Assembly: GCA_038093975.1 (NCBI GenBank)
Contig: JBBPTG010000056.1
Span: 91,882-155,881 of the forward strand
DNA: 64,000 bases
Origin: Chalciporus piperatus
Taxonomy: Eukaryota; Basidiomycota; Agaricomycetes; Boletales; Boletaceae
Direction: 5' to 3'
Under the pieces are notes generated by a model. The model was not told the origin of the DNA and ran no database searches. It saw only the letters and a list, made by a program, of their open reading frames with translations. This document shows positions 1-12,101 of the stretch, piece by piece. The translations under genes and the position numbers were made by a program. Position 1 is the first letter of the stretch. Each line of letters opens with the position of its first letter.

Positions 1-470
1 TCTGCTCCCCTCTATTCCACCTGACACGGACGTCAAAGCATCGCAAAAGTGCTGTATGTGCGGTTTCCCACGTAACGAACGTAGCAGGAAGGACCAGAAG
101 CTTGATCGCCAAGCCGTTGGCAGCAACGGCGATAGGTTCCTCGCGAATCAGTCCTCCGATGTCGTTGCTGCCGATGAAACAGTCCGGGAGAGATGGGTAG
201 CCCACCGATCTGAGGGTCAGACCGGTTGATGGACTTCCGATCCAGTTGACCACCTCCGGGCTGTTTGAAAAATGAACGATCTCCTTGAAAAGCCTTGAGA
301 ATGCGCACTGCTCACCCTCTCCACGATTTGCAGCCCAACGCATCTGCTTGCTGATCTGGTACGTAGCAGGAGAAGAAGGGTTGAACTGCTGAAGGTCGTG
401 GGGAAATGGAAGTGGCAGTTTCGACGCCCGCTAGAATTGCTGGGGACTGCTTGTCGCGCCATAGCATAAT
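1..470 (-). CDS. Unresolved coding-like fragment at the left edge
   Basis: The minus strand has long open stretches here. A plausible reading joins an exon from about 470 down to 310 with one below about 255 through a short GTGAGC...AACAG intron. The joined text contains GYPSLPDCFIGSNDIGGL and LAIKLLVLPATFVTW, which look like protein rather than noise. The reading stays open to the window edge, so if real it is a gene whose 3' part lies outside. I do not recognise the family and cannot fix a start codon. It may also be a gene relic. Confidence 0.25.
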
Positions 471-660
471 GTATCGAGCATCATTCATCTGTATTCAGGG
501 GAGGGTAGATACAGTCGAAATGTGATATTTCCTACTGATAGGGGAGATGCGAGCGCAAAGCACTGATGAACATGATAACACGGGCTTCCAGTAAGGCAAC
601 AAGGGGGCCAACACAAGCTAAAAGTACAACAGGAATGGGTATATGTTCAATCTTGGATGT

Positions 661-1217
661 TCAGTCTTGGATCATGACCTTGTCCTTGATGATATATGAT
701 GACTTGATCGAGCTTCAAGCCCGATGTGCTCGCTCACCTTGTAGAACGCAACGTGATCTTTGATGTGAGCTGCCTTGCTCTTGGGGTCTGGGTAGTACCT
801 GGATGGATCGTAAGAACCAGGCACGGGTTAGCAATTTAAAAACTTGCCATGCGACGTCCTTGGTGATGGTTCCGTTGACATCAGCGGAATAATACGAGGC
901 AGTACTGCACACGATTCAGAGGTCATGGGATGGTAAGCGGGTGAACTCGGATCGGCCAATCATGTGCATTTACCCTTTCCAAGCACAGACGGTGCTAAGT
1001 ATATGGTGACCGGGGCATCCAGGGCGAAAGCATCATCATCATCAGCTGGTCGAACTCTTGGTATGAAAAGCGTTCCGATGGGAAGTGCTTACGTCTTGGT
1101 CGAGTTGGTGAGATGAGTTTTGGTGACGGAGGTGGAAGGAAAGTAGTAATTTCCCTCGAGGATGACGGGGACTTGACAGTCAGCGAGGACTGTGTTGTTG
1201 AGGACGACACTGACCAT
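661..1217 (-). CDS. DUF427 family protein (five exons, one GC-AG intron)
   Basis: Five exons (1217-1093, 994-974, 904-848, 798-738, 684-661) join into a 95-residue protein. It opens MVSVVLNNTVLADC and carries the family hallmarks GNYYFPSTSV, VCAWKGTASYYS, DVAWYYPDP and the tail DHVAFYKDKVMIQD. This is the whole length of a single DUF427 domain (PF04248), a small cytosolic fold whose biochemical role is not settled. The intron between 847 and 799 only keeps the conserved Trp-Tyr-Tyr reading if its donor is GC (GCAAGT) and its acceptor CCAG. The other introns are GT-AG. The start is the first ATG of the conserved N-terminus. Confidence 0.8.
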
Positions 1218-1408
1218 GACGGCGAGGACAGAGGGTCATTTTGTGTGGGTGTTTATCTGATATGGACCGGAGCAAGTCGGCAAGAGCCGGGAGGGATGGA
1301 TGAAATTATGTATTAGACTACAACTCAGCCTTGGTCCAACCTTACAGTGTAACCTCAAGATAGTATTCATCCCCCAACGCAGCGACCCCCGCTTTGCGGG
1401 GAAGAGCG

Positions 1409-2707
1409 ATGCCGAACGACAAGAAGAAATGGACCGCAAACAGCATGATCGGTGAGCGACATCGACCCCCCTCACTCAGCTATCCTTACGCCCCTACCAT
1501 CTCTAGCTGGCGCTGGAGGTGGTCTTGTCGCCAGTGTAGCCACCTGTCCACTCGATGTCGTCAAGACAAAATTACAGGCTCAGCGGGCAGTCCATGGTCA
1601 ACCTGGCTATCAAGGCGTCCTTGGTCTGTCCCTATCCAACTTCATCTCCGAGTTCATCCTTCTTATTATTCTTCACACACACTCCGTTTCGTTAGATATC
1701 GTCAAGAATACCCTGAGACATGATGGAATTCGAGGCATGTACCGAGGTCTGGGACCCACCATCCTTGGGTATCTTCCTACTTGGGCTATATACTTTGCTG
1801 TCTATGATGGCATCAAGACGCGCTTCGGAGAGCCTCCACTCGGTCAACCCGTCCAACCTGGCAGAATTTATCCTGCAGCCCAGGCGAAAGGCTATCAGCC
1901 TGTTATGCGCGACCACCCTTGGACGTTACACATTCTTTCCGCCATGATCGCCGGAGCAACCAGCACAACGTGTACAAACCCATTGTGGGTCATCAAGACT
2001 CGTTTCATGGTACGCCCCTCGTTCCTTCGTCATTGAAATAGTGTGTATCTCACACAGAAACATTCACCGTGGTCTCTCTATTAGACACAATCCCGACGAG
2101 AAGTGAGGTATAGACACACCTTCGATGCCGCCCTCACTATTTATCGCACCGAAGGCATACGAGCATTTTACCGCGGACTACTACCCAGTTTGTTTGGCAT
2201 AGCTCACGTTGCCGTTCAGTTCCCGCTGTACGAGCAACTCAAACTCTGGGCACGTGAGCAATATTATCTCTCTCTCGATCTATGACTGAGTGTATACTTA
2301 GAGGGTGATTCCCCCGGTCCCCTGCGCAGTGACACCATCCTTCTTTGTTCCGCCATAGCCAAAATGACGGCCTCGGTCGCCACATACCCACATGAGGTCG
2401 TACGTACACGGCTTCAAACACTCCGACTACCCATCGCGGAGGACATGTCGTCAGATGGAATGATCAAAACACACACCAAACGGAGCATCATATACATCAC
2501 ACGGAAGATTATCCAGAAAGAGGGCTGGTCGGGCCTGTATAAGGGGTTATCGGTCAACCTGTTTCGAACAGTTCCAAACAGTGCGGTGACTCTGTTATCG
2601 TAAGCATCTCCGTTCCTTGATCCGCAAATTCATTGCCTCGAGTTAACGCAAACCTCGATCATTACAGATATGAACTGCTTATGCGGCACTTGTCGTCCCC
2701 AAGATAA
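1409..2707 (+). CDS. Mitochondrial carrier, NAD+/nucleotide-type (SLC25 family)
   Basis: Spliced exons give a three-repeat solute carrier of the inner mitochondrial membrane. The carrier signatures are visible in order: CPLDVVKTKLQAQ in repeat 1, NPLWVIKTRF in repeat 2 and YPHEVVRTRLQ in repeat 3. Each is followed by an acidic or Gly-rich matrix motif (GIRGMYRGLGPT, GIRAFYRGLLPS, GWSGLYKGLSVN). The Trp in the second signature and AHVAVQFPLYEQLK are typical of the branch carrying NAD+, FAD, folate and pyrimidine nucleotides (YIA6, FLX1, RIM2), with NAD+ (YIA6-like) the best guess. Introns lie near 1450-1508, 1621-1697, 2008-2085, 2253-2330 and 2601-2668. The ATG at 1409 opens MPNDKKKWTANSMI just before repeat 1. 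The protein ends YELLMRHLSSPR. Substrate is inferred, not shown. Confidence 0.8.
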
Positions 2708-4056
2708 TATTCACGAGTTTGACTGACCATTGGTACACTCAATACCTCCTGCGAAGACACTATACATGGCATTCGCCCATCTAGACGAAGTCGCGACGTA
2801 ATTCCCTTGCTGTACAGTATTCGGGATCACTATCTCTTACATTATTCTATTTCTTGCAATCGCAATCACCATCAATTGCATCATACACTCGTGGGTCGCA
2901 CGTTTCACTGCCTTTCGAAGTCTTGTTAATTACGGATGGTTTACCTCTTGCGATATGGGGCTTGATTCTGATGCCACGTTTGAATGGGGGTTAGGAGGCA
3001 ATACGAGGGTAAGTATATGATGGGAGTTGTCCCGCGTTCATGCACCTATCTTTGCCCCGGAGTGCAAGTTTCTCAGTGTGTTCGTCATCACTCTTGTCCC
3101 TCACTCTGCGCGCCTTGGAGCTTGAGAACTGAGATCTTGAGAGGTCATACTTTGTCACGCTGATCCAAAGTGTATATAGCCCCAGAGTCAACAGACACCC
3201 ATTTCACAGGAGGGTTATATTTGACGCTCACGGCAACGGTAATGACCCTTGTAATAACGAACACACGTATGATTTGCACTTAAAGTTCTAATCCCAGCGT
3301 ATGTACAGACATCTGAATCCGACTGTCATACCAACCATTGTCCATCACGAGTTCGTCATCGTCATTATTAGAGAACAGAAAAACTATGGTATATCCCTGA
3401 CTCGCGTAAGTACGCGGAAACAAAGAAGCCAAAAAAGAAGAAGAAAAAAAGTCAAGGTACTCAGGAGAAAAGGTTCATCGGCGTCCCAGGAAAAGCCGTC
3501 CGTCCAGCGCAGGTTTCCACATGCAATACATACTAAGTTTGATTTGATTTGTCGGTGTGTAGGTAAGTAAAAGTGAGCGTGGGTGACCCCCACTGATGGG
3601 TGCCATTTCGAATAACGGCGTGCGCATGCTACACTGGCGGCATGGGGGAGCGAGACGGACATCAAACGTTCGGCAAGGTATAGAACAGGCATGATTGCAC
3701 GTCTTCCTGCAAAGCCCGGCGAGGACGGGTTAGAAAAGTCGGAGGTGGTTGTTTGAATGCGAAAGGGACGTGGTCCGTATAGGAAAGAGCAAGGGAATTA
3801 CCGAATAGCGGGGCGAATGGTAAAAGGGCAGCTACGAACAAATGGCTGGCCGGCGAAGGGATGTAAAATGGCAGCTGAGTAAATATACGGGTCAGAATGC
3901 GAGAAGCAAAGAAGACATGCAACAAGCACTCCACGCCATGAGGAACGACACAAGGAGCTGCAACACAGAGCAAAGGTATCCGAAAGATATTTCAACCACA
4001 ATGAGAACCGAGCTGCAAATAAAATAAAAAGTAAACGCGTACAAGGAATCCCGATG
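2708..4056. other. Gene-poor interval between convergent genes
   Basis: This holds the 3' flanks of the mitochondrial carrier (+) and of the membrane protein gene ending at 4057 (-). Open frames of 60-100 codons occur on both strands but show no family motif and no coherent splicing pattern. I see no gene, RNA or clear repeat. Confidence 0.5.
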
Positions 4057-5484
4057 CTAGTGATGTTGGAAGGTATCACCAGCATCGCTTAGGGTTTCCA
4101 CTCTAACTCCTCTTGACGAGCCAACACTCCGAATATCCCTGCCTTCTTCAGCCAATTCGCGGTTTATGAGGGCGTCATCTTTCCTGTCTTCGGGGTCCTC
4201 CGCCGTTGCGCTAGCAAAATCAGGCTTTCGTAACGCCTTCCTGAATGCATCCGCCATGATCGCTGCATCAGCGCCCGAGAAAGGTCCTTGATCTCCGGCA
4301 GAATGTGCTCTCGAAGTGTCCGAAACTCCGTCGGGAGACACGATCGAAGAAGCTCTGTGAAGCTCTGAAGAAGTTCGGGGTCCGCCGCCAACTGCGGCAC
4401 TGGCCAGTAGTGGTAGTTGCGGTGAACCCAGGTTCTGCGCGTTTGCCATCATCGGCGATGAAGAACCCATAGATCCACGGTTTGTAAGTCGCTCGCGCTG
4501 TCGTAGGCGTCGCAAGATCAACCAGGTCAGAACACCTCCCGCGACGATGGCAAGGAAGCCTAGAACCACTATGACCGCGATGGCCCAGTGCGGGAAAAGT
4601 GAGCCAGAAGCTACTTGCTGGATACTACCGGACGGGGATGGTGAAGACGACAGGGCAGAAATGGACGAAACAGATGCTACCGACACGGATGCAGCCGAAG
4701 CGGTGGAGAGAGCTGAGAGGGTCGATTGCGCGGAAAGTGTTGAAAGAGACGATACTGACATCGATGAAGCCACAGAGTCCAGATACGTTGTTTCTGGTCG
4801 TCAAATGATCAGAAGAAGAAAAGCTTATCAAAAAGGAAGCCGACGTACGGACTGCAAAGAAAGTGGGATTCGTGGTTTGGGAGCCATCGAGCCCATTCTG
4901 GTTTGTTACAATCCAATAAAACGGATAAGTTTTGTTCTCGCCAGGCTGCCATGATGAACCGACGGTCCCAAACCAAGTATCATCGACGGGTACGTTGACT
5001 TGGCCAGCTACACCAGTAGGGTTCTGGTAATTCAGGACGCTGTGAATTGGCTGCTGAGTGTCCGCGTTAAAAAGGTATATATCGACCAGATTGAATTGGG
5101 TGAGTTGGGGTCTTCGACTGTTCCCTGAGAGACGGTGGGTACATTTAAGGTATGGGCGCACGACCGAACTTACAAACGATAGCTGCATATTGGTGTTGGT
5201 ACACTAGATCGCCAGCAGTTGGATAGCATGTAACATCATCGTTGTTGGCAAAGACTTGACAGTTGGATTTGGCTTGTGCTAGAAGGCCGCCAAACGAATG
5301 ATGTCAGAGCACTGCGACAAAGAGTAGGCATGGTCCCTACCAACTGTAGCGCTATCCGAGATTTGCCTGCGTACCACATATGAAGTAGGAAGGGGTGATG
5401 GCACTGGTGACCTCTTCTTTGATCTCCCGTGTGATATTGTTGGTGAGGCCGTTTGTGCAGGCCAGGGCGAGTGGTCGGATGGAC
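4057..5484 (-). CDS. Single-pass Ser-rich membrane protein, first exon unresolved
   Basis: Readable exons run from 5484 to 4057. The extracellular part contains CTNGLTNNITREI and then, after an intron, FICAQAKSNCQVFANNDDV, CYPTAGDLVYQHQY, VDIYLFNADT, GSSWQPGENKTYPFYWIVTN and TNPTFFAVR. The last exon is a long Ser/Thr/Ala linker (SSLSTLSAQSTLSALSTAS), one transmembrane helix (WAIAVIVVLGFLAIVAGGVL) with a following Arg cluster LILRRLRQRER, and about 150 cytoplasmic residues ending DAGDTFQHH. This layout fits fungal type I plasma-membrane or wall-sensor-like proteins. The exon boundary at 5484 follows a CCAG acceptor. I could not find an ATG or signal peptide in frame upstream (up to about 5830), so the N-terminus is missing from this model. 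No enzymatic function can be assigned. Confidence 0.6.
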
Positions 5485-7339
5485 CTGGAGACATTTGAAG
5501 GGATCGAAAGAAAGATATAATAGAAGATTTAGGAGAACAACGTCTAGAGTTCAACGGACACAGTGGCGAGAGGATGAGGGAAAGCGAACTGAGAGGGTAA
5601 GAGATATATGGTGGTTGTGAATTCGCGGAGAATCCTGGCGAGGATCAACCAAGGCAAAGTGGGGGATGGCTCCTTGGCAACGTCCTACACGACGACGACG
5701 ACGGTCTTGGGGACGACAGCGACGACGACAACGAGGATGGGGCGCCGAGCAGGAAGGGACGGAGAGCGACGAGGACAGTTGACAGCGTTGCAAAACAGAA
5801 ACCCAGGATTCTCCCAAAGACCCCGGTCACCTCGCTTAGCTAATAGCCTCAACAATCAATTATCTATGTCATATGATCCATCTCATTTCTCATCCCAACA
5901 CTCATCTATGAGTCGCACTGCAGCGTATTCGTTGCCTTGCAGCCTGGCCTGTGCTCATTGACATCACTCGAAGTTAATATTGAGGTGCCGGCTGCGGAGG
6001 GGTTGGATTCGACGATACGCACGGATACGCTCACCAGAATTGATGCAACTCGCGGTTGTAAAACTCATCATCCTGAAATCACAGGGGAATAATGAGCGAC
6101 AGATTACTTGCACGGACACATGGGAACAGCCGTCAAAGTATCTGGGGACCTTTCCGAGGTTCAAAGATAGCCAGCGAACTACTTTGATTGCGTATCTGCC
6201 AGCAGGTTGCGAGCTGTTTTCGGCGTTCGGTGCGGCCATAGAATCATTTATAGAATGCCGACCGCACGCTAAAATGAGGTCAATGAAGTCTGAACCAACT
6301 GTTCATCTAGCTGTGCGTTGTGCTGGGGCTTGAAGCTTGATCTGCCGTAAAATTAGATCGCTGTCTGACCCAAGCGTATAGGCCCTCTGTCTCAGTACTT
6401 AGAAGCGCTGACCGGCCAACTTACACTCTGTGGCGAACGGAAGAAGCTCAATGCATGTACCCGCACAACGTTGCAAGATTGCAGCCCATATTGAAGTACT
6501 CATAGTGGAGGGTGAACGACTGTCTTCATCACGACTCTTTGGTTTGTCTAGGGGAGACTAACTTGCCTCCGAATTATGCCTTGGGCGATATTTGACGTAA
6601 AAGACTCGTAGTCCGCAACTTGTCCTGAACACAAGGAAACGAACGGTGGAAACTCGCGGATAGGGGATGCCTACGTGGGACGCCTTCACTCATGCACATT
6701 GAGCTCACTGAAGAACACATGTATCCTTACCTTTGTGAACCAGGAAATCTGTGACCAGGCCCAACGAAGATGACGTGCAGGCTTGGTTTTCCCGGCGGAA
6801 GAATGAGAATCCAAATCCAGTGCTCGAGATCGCACCTAGGTGGGCCAGAGGTGGGCCTAGGCGGGCCAAGATATTGGCAAAAAAAATGACCGATTCGTCT
6901 GTCAGGTGGCAGTTGACTGGATGTAAGGAGTTGACTTCAAGCAAGGAACCTTTCGTATTGGGATCCAGCTGGCTCAGCAAGGCTCGCCTCGTTGTTTTGT
7001 TCACGTAAAAGTTCCAGTCGTCCCAAGTCGGTCCACTACGCCTGAACTCAGCGGTGGTCGCAATCTAGCACACCAACTGACATTATAGATGGTGCACCGC
7101 ACCGAGAGGAGGGATAATGAATGCGAAGGAGATATAAATGAATTTTACGAGTCGAAACCAACTGTCGTTCCAAATCCAGTTCCGTCAACCAACGAACATT
7201 CGTACGGAGTGCCATGAAGTTGACAGGCCAGTGCTACTAGGCCTGCCATCCGCCACTAAACCCGTTGGACAACAACAGCCTCGACGCGAATCGACGCCAG
7301 CCATCTCCCTCGATCCCGCTGTCAACCCTGTGGTTCGCG
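5485..7339. other. Long interval without a supported gene
   Basis: It must contain the first exon and promoter of the minus-strand membrane protein and the promoter of the gene starting at 7340. A (GAC)n-like low-complexity run lies at about 5690-5740. On the minus strand, 6239-5964 reads MAAPNAENSSQPAGRYAIKV and later, past a possible 35-nt intron, DDEFYNRELHQF. This might be a small gene or relic but has no family match that I know. A minus-strand or plus-strand frame at about 6705-7008 is open for about 85-99 codons without recognisable motifs. Confidence 0.4.
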
Positions 7340-8564
7340 ATGCCCAGGCATTACCGTGACCATCCAGCTTCGCATGGGCGCCAACACGCCGATGGTTATG
7401 ACGACAGCGAGGTCGACGGTGACGAAGATAGCCCCCCAATCTACACCACGCGTCGCTCTAGAAGCGCTTACGAACTCCGAGAACAAGCTACCTTGCCCGC
7501 TTCCATGCGTCTCACAGCCGACGTCCCTCGCGCTACCGGCTTGTCCGCTTTTCTCGGAGAGGGCTTAGCCTGGCGAAGGCCCGGGGTCGCTCAGATCACA
7601 ACCACATCACGACAACTCGGTGCCGGCGAGACCGAAATCGAAGGGGACGAACAAGTGAGCAATCGCGCTACTCTCTACTTTCCGCTCGGCCTTTGTCGCG
7701 GGTGTTTCTAAACGCCCTTTATCCATCCAGCCAAGTCATCTTCCGAACACCAGAGTTATGCCTGCGCCAGAGCCTTTGGTGCCGCCGACAGTCGTGACGA
7801 TGGTGCTGTTCGAATCCTCGCGACTTTTGTCGATCGTACCTGCGTCTCTCGGTGCATTGTTCAATGCGTGGTGCTTTTGGTGTCCACCAGGTTACTCGCC
7901 CACGTATGGCCCGCGGGACAATTATCATTATGTCAGGGCCGAGCAAATCGAAGGGTGGGGCCGAAGGTGTTTGCCGGACAGGGGAGACTACTTTGTTGCG
8001 ATGATATGGGTACAGTCTATTCTATACTTCCAGCTCAAACTTTGCCTTTTGACCATCATATTTCAGGCTCTCCTCACAGCCCATCAATGCCTTAAACTAA
8101 CTACCGGGCTTCTACACCGTTGGCGCGTCTACTATCCCCCAATCTCCGCCCTCATCCGTCTCCTCGCCTTACAAGCCATCTGCTGGCCCGCTACCCATTT
8201 CACCCTCGAGATCGTCGGCAGCCTAGGCGCAAATCCATCATTTGACGGTGGTGAACTCACCATCCTTGAAAGCGCGCTTCTTCGGTGGACGACCGTTCGT
8301 CCTGATGTCTGCTGGGCAGTTATCGGCACTACGACATGCGTTTCGCGAAGCATTCAAATATGGGTTACGAGCAATCTCCTACTCCCGTCTAGTTCTTCCT
8401 CGTCTAGCATATCGGATCGAATGAGACCGAGGACAGCTACAGGAAAAGAGACGAGGAAGTGGGATTGGGGGGTCGTGGCAAGGGTGTGTATGGTTCCTGC
8501 GGGGTTCCTGTATTTCGTGATGGCGTGGATCGCAACATGGAGGAGGGAGGTAGGAGGTTGTTGA
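7340..8564 (+). CDS. EOS1: Eos1-like multi-pass membrane protein
   Basis: Exon 1 encodes a hydrophilic head (MPRHYRDHPASHGRQH...GAGETEIEGDEQ). An intron of about 93 nt ends at CCAG near 7730, and exon 2 continues in frame PSHLPNTRVMPAPEPL. The body has several hydrophobic segments and the motifs ESSRLLSIVPASLGALFNAW, GDYFVAMIW, LTTGLLHRW, LIRLLALQAICWPATHFTL and VCMVPAGFLYFVMAWIA. This pattern matches my recollection of the Eos1 family (PF12326), ER membrane proteins linked to N-glycosylation and oxidative stress tolerance in yeast. A 57-nt stretch from about 8010 (GTACAG...TTTCAG) is in frame and could be either coding or a stop-free intron. The family call is by motif memory and moderately sure; the multi-pass membrane nature is clear. 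Confidence 0.55.
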
Positions 8565-8858
8565 GGTTACTTAATGCGTTGATATTCTCTTCCTTCGCTA
8601 CCTGGTCGCACGCTGGATATGCTATCCATACTTTCGTTATTCTCGAGTACTTACTAGAACTTGAAATTCGGTAACCTGGGCTTCAGCCTGAGTACATATA
8701 ATAGTATTAATACAAACACACGGAATCAGGTGGGGAGCATATACCTAGTGTACATTCAAGAATACGAGAGACAGCAAAAGGCGCATATCCGAAAGCAACA
8801 TGACAAAGAGCTACGAGTCGTTGAGCCACTTCGATCAAATATCCCGACCACCAAGCCA

Positions 8859-11800
8859 TCAAATATAGAACATGGACCCAGCCAAGTTCGGGTGAATGCC
8901 GTTGCCCCACGCCTTAATGGCCGTGTCGTAGACCTTTGCCTCGGCTTCTTCCTTCGACTCCTTCGACCTCCCCTTCGACGTTGTGGTCGTCTTGTCATCG
9001 GAGGCCAAGAAATCGTTAAGATAACAGCGACCCCGCTCGCAAGCGAGATCGGCGTAATACGCGGGGGGGACGAGACTGACCGCTTTCGTGGCGCGCGCAT
9101 ACATATAGCACGCCGTGTTGATCCCTTGCTGGACCTCATCCGCACCTAGCTTGCTCTCGTCGTATATCACAGTGTAATGCGTCGGCTTCACGTGACCCTG
9201 CAGGCCAGCATGGGCTTGGAGGTAAAAGTCGAAGTCGAAGCTATCATGGTATCAGATGAATCGTTAGAAGTAGGTAACGATCACTTGTAGTCATACGCAC
9301 ACGGAGGTATTGCCCTGGTCGCAAACGGTCCCGGGGCGGGTGTTGCCATTCCTGTCCGCGAGCTGAGAGTTCATGGGCCAGTTTCTGACGTGGTGTCGCT
9401 TGCCGCAGATGATGATCGTCAGATGGGGCCGGTAAGGTTTTCCCTGTTGACCACCTTTGGGGCTCATTTTCTGGAAAGCCTCCAGTATCTTCGGAAGCTC
9501 TGCATCTGGGTGCCGAGGATCCATATTATCGATCACAATGTCAAATTGTCCCTACAACAAATTTCAGCAGATTTCCGAAAGCGAAATGTTAATACCACGA
9601 ACCTCCGACACACCGTCCCTGAAGACGATCACTCGTTCCGGGAGCGACCTGTTGACTTCTTGGTACTTCTTCAAACGTTCGATCATCATCGGGCAAAGGT
9701 CGGTGATCATCTGTTGGAAGAATGTCATCTTGGTTGCTCACAACTGCGAACACTAAAATGCGTACCTCTTGCTTGCTCTTTTGGCACCTCATACTAGCAG
9801 GGAATTGAGCGAAAGCGCTGTCCACGCTCGCTACAACGGCGGCGATGGACGGAGTTCCCGCAACACTACCGGGGCCGGGATGGGTCACATCCATTCCAAC
9901 AAGCATCGTCTTCATCTTCGTCAACCATTTCAAGTTCCCATCATCCAACCTGTGGTTGGTGCCGCCAAGCTTCATATTGACCTTCAACGCGACATTCGAG
10001 AAGTATTGGTCTTGTTTATTGGCATCCGGGTTGAGCACCTTGTTGGAAAGCATGTGAATAGTGTGTATCCCCAGCTCGACATCACAGATACGTTTGATGC
10101 CGGGGTAGATGTAGTTGTCTCGTCCGGATAAAATAACGAGCATGAAGGAAGGTTTGCCACGCTGGCTCTGCTGGGTCTCAATCGTTTTACGAATTGCGGT
10201 GAGGGCACTTTGCCTGCCAGGATCTCTTGTGGGATTGGAAATCTGAACATTCAAAAGGTGCGGAGAAGTAGTGGCAGATATCCCCGTTATCCCACTCTTC
10301 TCGCATTTCGCTGCAAATCCTTTCCAGAGCGTGGTTAGCGCAAGGTCGTCGGGTCCCCGGAAGATTGGGCGACCCTCTTCAGTGACAACCAAGATCCACC
10401 ACGATCTCACGGCGCCACCAGCGTGAAACTTTACATCGAGGATATTCCAACTGCCATTATTGATGTTCGGTGGCCTGCCACCTCTATAGCTGACGTTTGG
10501 AGGGGGGAGTTCCCGGAATGGGATGACGGTCATGCTGTTACTGACAGCGAGGTCGAAGTTGCGCAATTTCTCATTGTCCCCCTGCAAGCCGAGTAGAGGG
10601 AGGCCCTGGTCGACGATAGAATGAGCATTCTGCGCAGGAGGGTTGCAAGCGGAACGAAGCATAAGAGTTGTTTCTTGGTCGTCAAGCTTGCCTCGGAATG
10701 GTTGGCCAGGCGGGATTTCACATAACTCCGGGGGGACGAGAATGGGATGCTTCGCATTCAGTCCAGAAATATCAACGACTGGAAGATTGGGGTATTTCAG
10801 CGTGATCTTGTACTCTGTGATCACATAATTTAGCAAATGAACGGCTCGATGATCAAATACCATACTTCGTTTGAAATACTGCTCCACGGTCACCACTGCA
10901 TTGAATTCGTCGCATTGGAATTTGGTATCCTTCGCTGACGAAGATGTGATCCGCTTTACAGGCTTCGTCTGCTTATAGCCCAGGTGGTTCGTAGTCACTT
11001 TGAGCTTCTGCGCAAACCGCCGGAGCATCGCCCCCGCAGAATGCCCCTGGAACCCCATTATAGCGTCAGCAAGGTTGCCCGGCTTGTAGAACGCCGTCAT
11101 GCAAACGCCGACGTTGACCATGAGCTCTTTGTAAACTGGACGCGCCGACATGAAAAAACCTTTCCATGCCTCGATCCCATTAGACAGCTTGAGCCCGGCT
11201 GTGTCACGTGAAGGGAAGAAGTATCGATTCTTGCCGACGCGAACCCCTGTGTGGGAAGCACGGTATTGGAGGACTAAATTGTATGCTCCGACAATAGGCG
11301 CGAAGTCGTAGTTTCGGGACTTATGATCCCCATGAGTGTAACTGAAGTAGCGGTTCATAAGTACAATAGATCTACGTTGAGTATAGCCGGTAAAACTTAC
11401 GCGTGCAGGTCACTAGCCTCGAGTTTTTGAGTGAAAACAATGGAGACGGTGTAGGTCTTGTCCCGTTGGTCTGGCCGCGTTTGTCCCTCTTTTCGGAAGG
11501 GGATGGCAACGTCAAGCGGTTGCGGCAGCTCCTTCGAAGAAACCAACCTAGCGCTCCCATCGTGGGCGATGGACCGTACGTATTCCTGCCATCCTGCTTG
11601 GGTACTCTCCTCGAGTAACTCGAACAAACGAGCCTTGATGCTCCTAAGATCGGTAGTGGGAGAGAAGTCGACGCGGTAGTCATAGATGGTCCCATCCTTT
11701 GGGAACTGGACTGCAAAGAAGTTGGACCGCAGAACGCCCGGTTTACCGAGAGTCCCGAAACCAGGACGGGTGGGACGTTTAGAAGAGTGTTGAATCTTCT

Positions 11801-12101
11801 TCAACGTGTCGACGAGTTGTTGGGAGGTTGAGAGGCGCGAGTCAACAGGTGCAGGACTTCCGAATATGATACCTCCAGAGGCCCCTGCACCTGGTGGCCC
11901 TCCACCTCTGCCTCCGCCTCCGCCTCCGCCTCCGCCTCCACCTCTGTACCCACCTCCGCCTCCACCTCTGTACCCACCTTGACCCCCTCTGGGGGGTCCC
12001 TGGCTGGGCTGATTTCCGGGTGGCCCACCGCTGGGGGGACCACCGCGGAATTGACCACCGCGGAATTGGCCACCGCGGCCACGAATGGGGTTGTTGCTCA
12101 T
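8859..12101 (-). CDS. AGO: Argonaute (RNA silencing effector)
   Basis: Five exons encode about 1,000 residues. Domains in order: an RGG/Gly-rich head of about 70 residues (RGRGGQFRGGQFRGG...), ArgoN and linker (GTLGKPGVLRSNFF), PAZ region (about 11,000-10,560), Mid (RGPDDLALTTLWKGF, PSFMLVILSGRDNYIYPGIK) and Piwi. The slicer residues are all visible: Asp in VGMDVTHPGPGS, Glu in SKQEM at an exon junction, Asp in VFRDGVSEGQF and His in KPTHYTVIYDES. The C-terminus NGIHPNLAGSMFYI ends in the usual hydrophobic pair. It is therefore likely a catalytically active, guide-loaded endonuclease of the quelling/RNAi pathway. The start ATG at 12101 opens MSNNPIRGRGG. Introns fall near 11400-11347, 9768-9732, 9603-9549 and 9296-9240. 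One pocket residue that binds the guide 5' phosphate in human AGO2 (Gln545) appears to be Ile here. Confidence 0.95.

Noticed and set aside
5690..5740. GAC-rich triplet run considered as an acidic coding repeat
   Set aside because: Neither strand gives a frame that joins to the neighbouring exons; it looks like simple low-complexity DNA.
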